Below the pieces are notes generated by a model. The model ran no database searches and was not told where the DNA came from. It worked only from the letters and a program-made list of their open reading frames with translations. Below are positions 7,008 to 7,947 of a stretch of 7,947 bases of DNA, in pieces (the first letter of the stretch is position 1; each line of letters opens with the position of its first letter). The DNA is taken from positions 1 to 7,947 of the forward strand of contig CAZGIX010000211.1 in assembly GCA_964525785.1 (NCBI GenBank). Reading direction: 5' to 3'. Source of the DNA: JAQBDA01 sp964525785 (lineage in GTDB: Bacteria; Chloroflexota; Anaerolineae; Anaerolineales; UBA4823). The position numbers and the translations under genes were made by a program.

Positions 7008-7051
7008 GCTGACGGCAGACAACCTACCGCGGACCATTGTCTGCCGTCGGC
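7008..7051. repeat. Long hairpin, 15-bp stem with GTCTGCCGTC arms
   Basis: The arm GCTGACGGCAGACAA (7008-7022) pairs with 7037-7051 over 15 bp with a single G-U wobble. The 14-nt loop contains CCGCGG. The arm word GTCTGCCGTC and the loop word ACCGCGG both also occur in the block at 3181-3206, suggesting a dispersed intergenic element. No T-tract follows the stem. It may be a mobile palindromic element (REP/MITE-like remnant) or an RNA-stabilising structure at the methyltransferase 3' end. Confidence 0.65.
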
Positions 7052-7092
7052 AGTCGGCGGTCATACGAAGTTCGAAGGACGGAACGGTAAAC

Positions 7093-7119
7093 ATATCCTT
7101 TCCATCCTTTGTATCCTTG
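7093..7119. repeat. Three tandem 9-nt units, consensus NNATCCTTT
   Basis: ATATCCTTT (7093-7101), CCATCCTTT (7102-7110) and GTATCCTTG (7111-7119) follow one another with exact 9-nt period; the core ATCCTT is invariant. Read on the other strand the units are AAGGATNNN. Because nine is a multiple of three, the repeat encodes a spurious Lys-Asp-X pattern, but no start or ribosome site supports a gene. Its nature is unknown. Confidence 0.55.
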
Positions 7120-7254
7120 TTAATCATTCCTTCCACGCTCGCACCTACGGAATCTTGTTAAGGCTTAACGGATCATCGGATAGATTTGCTATCCCATTCC
7201 CCGCTATCTTCCCTCAACTGCGTAAGTCCTGACGATAACGAATCCGCGACGATT

Positions 7255-7316
7255 ATGTAAAGGACCCTTGACATGTAAAGGAAACTTTACTATAATATGT
7301 ATAGTTTCCTTTACAT
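7255..7316. promoter_or_regulatory. Operator region: three ATGTAAAGGA-type half-sites around the promoter
   Basis: ATGTAAAGGAAACT (7273-7286) and its exact inverse complement AGTTTCCTTTACAT (7303-7316) form a 14-bp perfect inverted repeat separated by 16 nt. They enclose the -10 box, overlap the last base of the -35 and reach the predicted transcription start. A third copy of ATGTAAAGGA lies at 7255-7264 in direct orientation, 18 bp upstream of the second. In addition GTAAAG-GAAA-CTTTAC (7275-7290) is a 16-nt palindrome lying in the spacer between the two promoter hexamers. The natural ligand is the XRE protein encoded immediately downstream, giving negative autoregulation; this is inferred, not shown. 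Confidence 0.75.
7268..7296 (+). promoter_or_regulatory. Full-consensus sigma70-type promoter of the XRE regulator operon
   Basis: Both hexamers are perfect: TTGACA (7268-7273) and TATAAT (7291-7296), with the optimal 17-nt spacer. Transcription should begin at about 7303, giving a 24-nt leader that includes AGGAGG (7317-7322) and the ATG at 7327. Such a strong promoter overlapped by operator-like repeats implies that its output is normally held down by a repressor. Confidence 0.9.
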
Positions 7317-7326
7317 AGGAGGTGGC

Positions 7327-7536
7327 ATGAAGAACCGTTTAGAAGAGCTGCGGGGTAAAAATGGCTGGAGCCAGCAGGAGCTGGCCGATCGCGTCGAGGT
7401 CACGCGCCAGACGATCATATCCCTGGAAAAAGGGCGTTACAACCCTTCTCTTACACTGGCTTTCCGGCTGGCGCGCCTGTTCCAGATGACCATTGAAGAT
7501 CTTTTTTTATATTCAAGCGAGGATAATCATGAATAA
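7327..7536 (+). CDS. Small XRE/Cro-type HTH transcriptional regulator
   Basis: A 69-residue DNA-binding protein made up of a single HTH_3 (Cro/CI) domain. Helix 2 is about 15-25 (SQQELADRVEV), the recognition helix about 26-36 (TRQTIISLEKG), and helix 4 about 41-52. The pattern WSQQELA, TRQTI, LEKGRYNPSL is typical of the short repressors that pair with small membrane proteins. There is no sensor or dimerisation domain beyond the HTH. The start at 7327 is fixed by a perfect AGGAGG (7317-7322) 4 nt upstream; the in-frame ATG at 7297 lies before the predicted transcription start and is rejected. The final codons overlap the next gene by 8 nt, so the two are probably translationally coupled. It likely represses its own promoter through the repeats at 7255-7316. 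Confidence 0.93.
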   Translation: MKNRLEELRGKNGWSQQELADRVEVTRQTIISLEKGRYNPSLTLAFRLARLFQMTIEDLFLYSSEDNHE

Positions 7537-7947
7537 TCGAACTCCATGGATTGCGGCCCGCGTGCGCTGGGGATGGATACTCCTGGTTGCGGGTGTGATT
7601 GTGGCGGGGGTAGGGTTTCTACTCGAGCGGGCTTACGCCTCCCTGCCGTATAACCTGCGCATCGTTACCGGCCTGGGTATCCTGCTGGCAGGGGTTGGCA
7701 TCAGCTACCTGGTGCGCTACACCGCTGCGCTGAAGGACGAACAATCCGCCCGCCGGTTGAGCGCGGAAGAGCGCGATGAGCGCACGGTGCTGATCCGCAC
7801 CCGGGCGGGCAACCGGGCTTACTGGGCGTCGGCTCTGATGATCTACTGCGGGCTGATGTGGGCGTCTTTCGCGGCCAACGGGGGCCTGCCCGAACTCAGT
7901 GGAGATACCCTGTGGTATTTCCTGGCTGCCTGTGTGCTGGTGCCTTT
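7529..7947 (+). CDS. DUF2178-like membrane protein, partial at the window end
   Basis: The first 139 residues of a small membrane protein; the 3' end lies outside the window. The ATG at 7529 lies inside the end of the XRE gene, with GAGGA (7519-7523) 5 nt upstream. Hydrophobic spans are about 15-33, 45-62 and 97-115, with a fourth starting at about 127. Between the second and third lies a charged loop with ERDERTVLIRTRAGNRAYW (81-99), the DER-x-x-x-I signature of DUF2178-type proteins. In many bacteria and archaea such proteins sit directly after a short XRE regulator, as here. The function is unknown; it may sense membrane state or modulate the repressor, but that is inference. No signal peptide is evident and the N-terminus is short and probably cytoplasmic. 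Confidence 0.8.
   Translation, partial: MNNRTPWIAARVRWGWILLVAGVIVAGVGFLLERAYASLPYNLRIVTGLGILLAGVGISYLVRYTAALKDEQSARRLSAEERDERTVLIRTRAGNRAYWASALMIYCGLMWASFAANGGLPELSGDTLWYFLAACVLVP

Larger units (their letters stand above)
6946..7254. other. Gene-free intergenic region with several inverted and tandem repeats
   Basis: No gene is supported here: the open frames have no ribosome site and no recognisable product. The content is a long hairpin (7008-7051) flanked by a GACCGC (6971-6976) / GCGGTC (7057-7062) outer pair, a 9-nt tandem repeat (7093-7119), a perfect palindrome GTTAAG-G-CTTAAC (7157-7169) and a 6-bp hairpin GGATAG/CTATCC (7178-7194). GACGAT is repeated at 7231-7236 and 7248-7253. None of the hairpins is followed by a T-run, so none is a clear rho-independent terminator for the methyltransferase gene. 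Confidence 0.6.

Noticed and set aside
6942..7232. Open frames on both strands in the region after the methyltransferase (Lys-Asp-rich product and others)
   Set aside because: They translate the 9-nt tandem repeat and hairpin; no start signals and no family resemblance.
1..7947. CRISPR array, insertion sequence or integrase
   Set aside because: No regularly spaced long repeats, no transposase or recombinase gene and no terminal inverted repeats seen on either strand.

Overview
The window is bacterial and fairly GC-rich, with tightly packed genes. Several things suggest a Chloroflexota (Anaerolineae-like) genome: the family of the DUF234-type ATPase, a multi-membrane-span GAF histidine kinase paired with a short LuxR-type regulator, a cobalamin-type radical SAM protein, and intergenic DNA built from short GTCTGCCGTC / ACCGCGG words. 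This is inference from gene families and style; no phylogenetic marker is present.

Layout. Positions 1-42 are the 3' half of a tRNA cut by the window edge, probably tRNA-Val(UAC), followed by a GC-rich hairpin. A visibly more AT-rich stretch follows, with an extended -10 promoter and a 462-residue ATPase carrying a C-terminal PD-(D/E)XK nuclease-like domain (263-1651, +). Convergent with it, and overlapping its last 62 nt, is a B12-binding-type radical SAM protein (1590-3131, -). An 11-bp piece of the tRNA 3' end recurs exactly inside the radical SAM C-terminal tail, so the ATPase gene lies between two direct repeats.

From about 3200 onward everything reads on the + strand. A two-component operon (response regulator 3329-4120, membrane histidine kinase 4117-6285, ATGA overlap) is driven by a recognisable sigma70-type promoter so close to the start codon that the mRNA should be nearly leaderless. 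A small isoprenylcysteine/phospholipid-methyltransferase-like membrane protein follows (6406-6945). The intergenic region of about 380 nt after it holds a long perfect-stem hairpin, a 9-nt-period tandem repeat and other small palindromes, and no gene.

The window ends with a compact regulatory cassette. A full-consensus promoter sits inside a 14-bp perfect inverted repeat with a third, directly repeated half-site upstream. It drives a 69-residue XRE/Cro-type repressor (7327-7536), which overlaps by 8 nt a DUF2178-like membrane protein that runs off the window end (7529 onward). The likely reading is an autoregulated repressor co-made with a membrane protein. No unmistakably new system is present. 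The most distinctive signals are this operator arrangement, the tRNA-end repeat bracketing the ATPase, and the atypical motifs of the histidine kinase.
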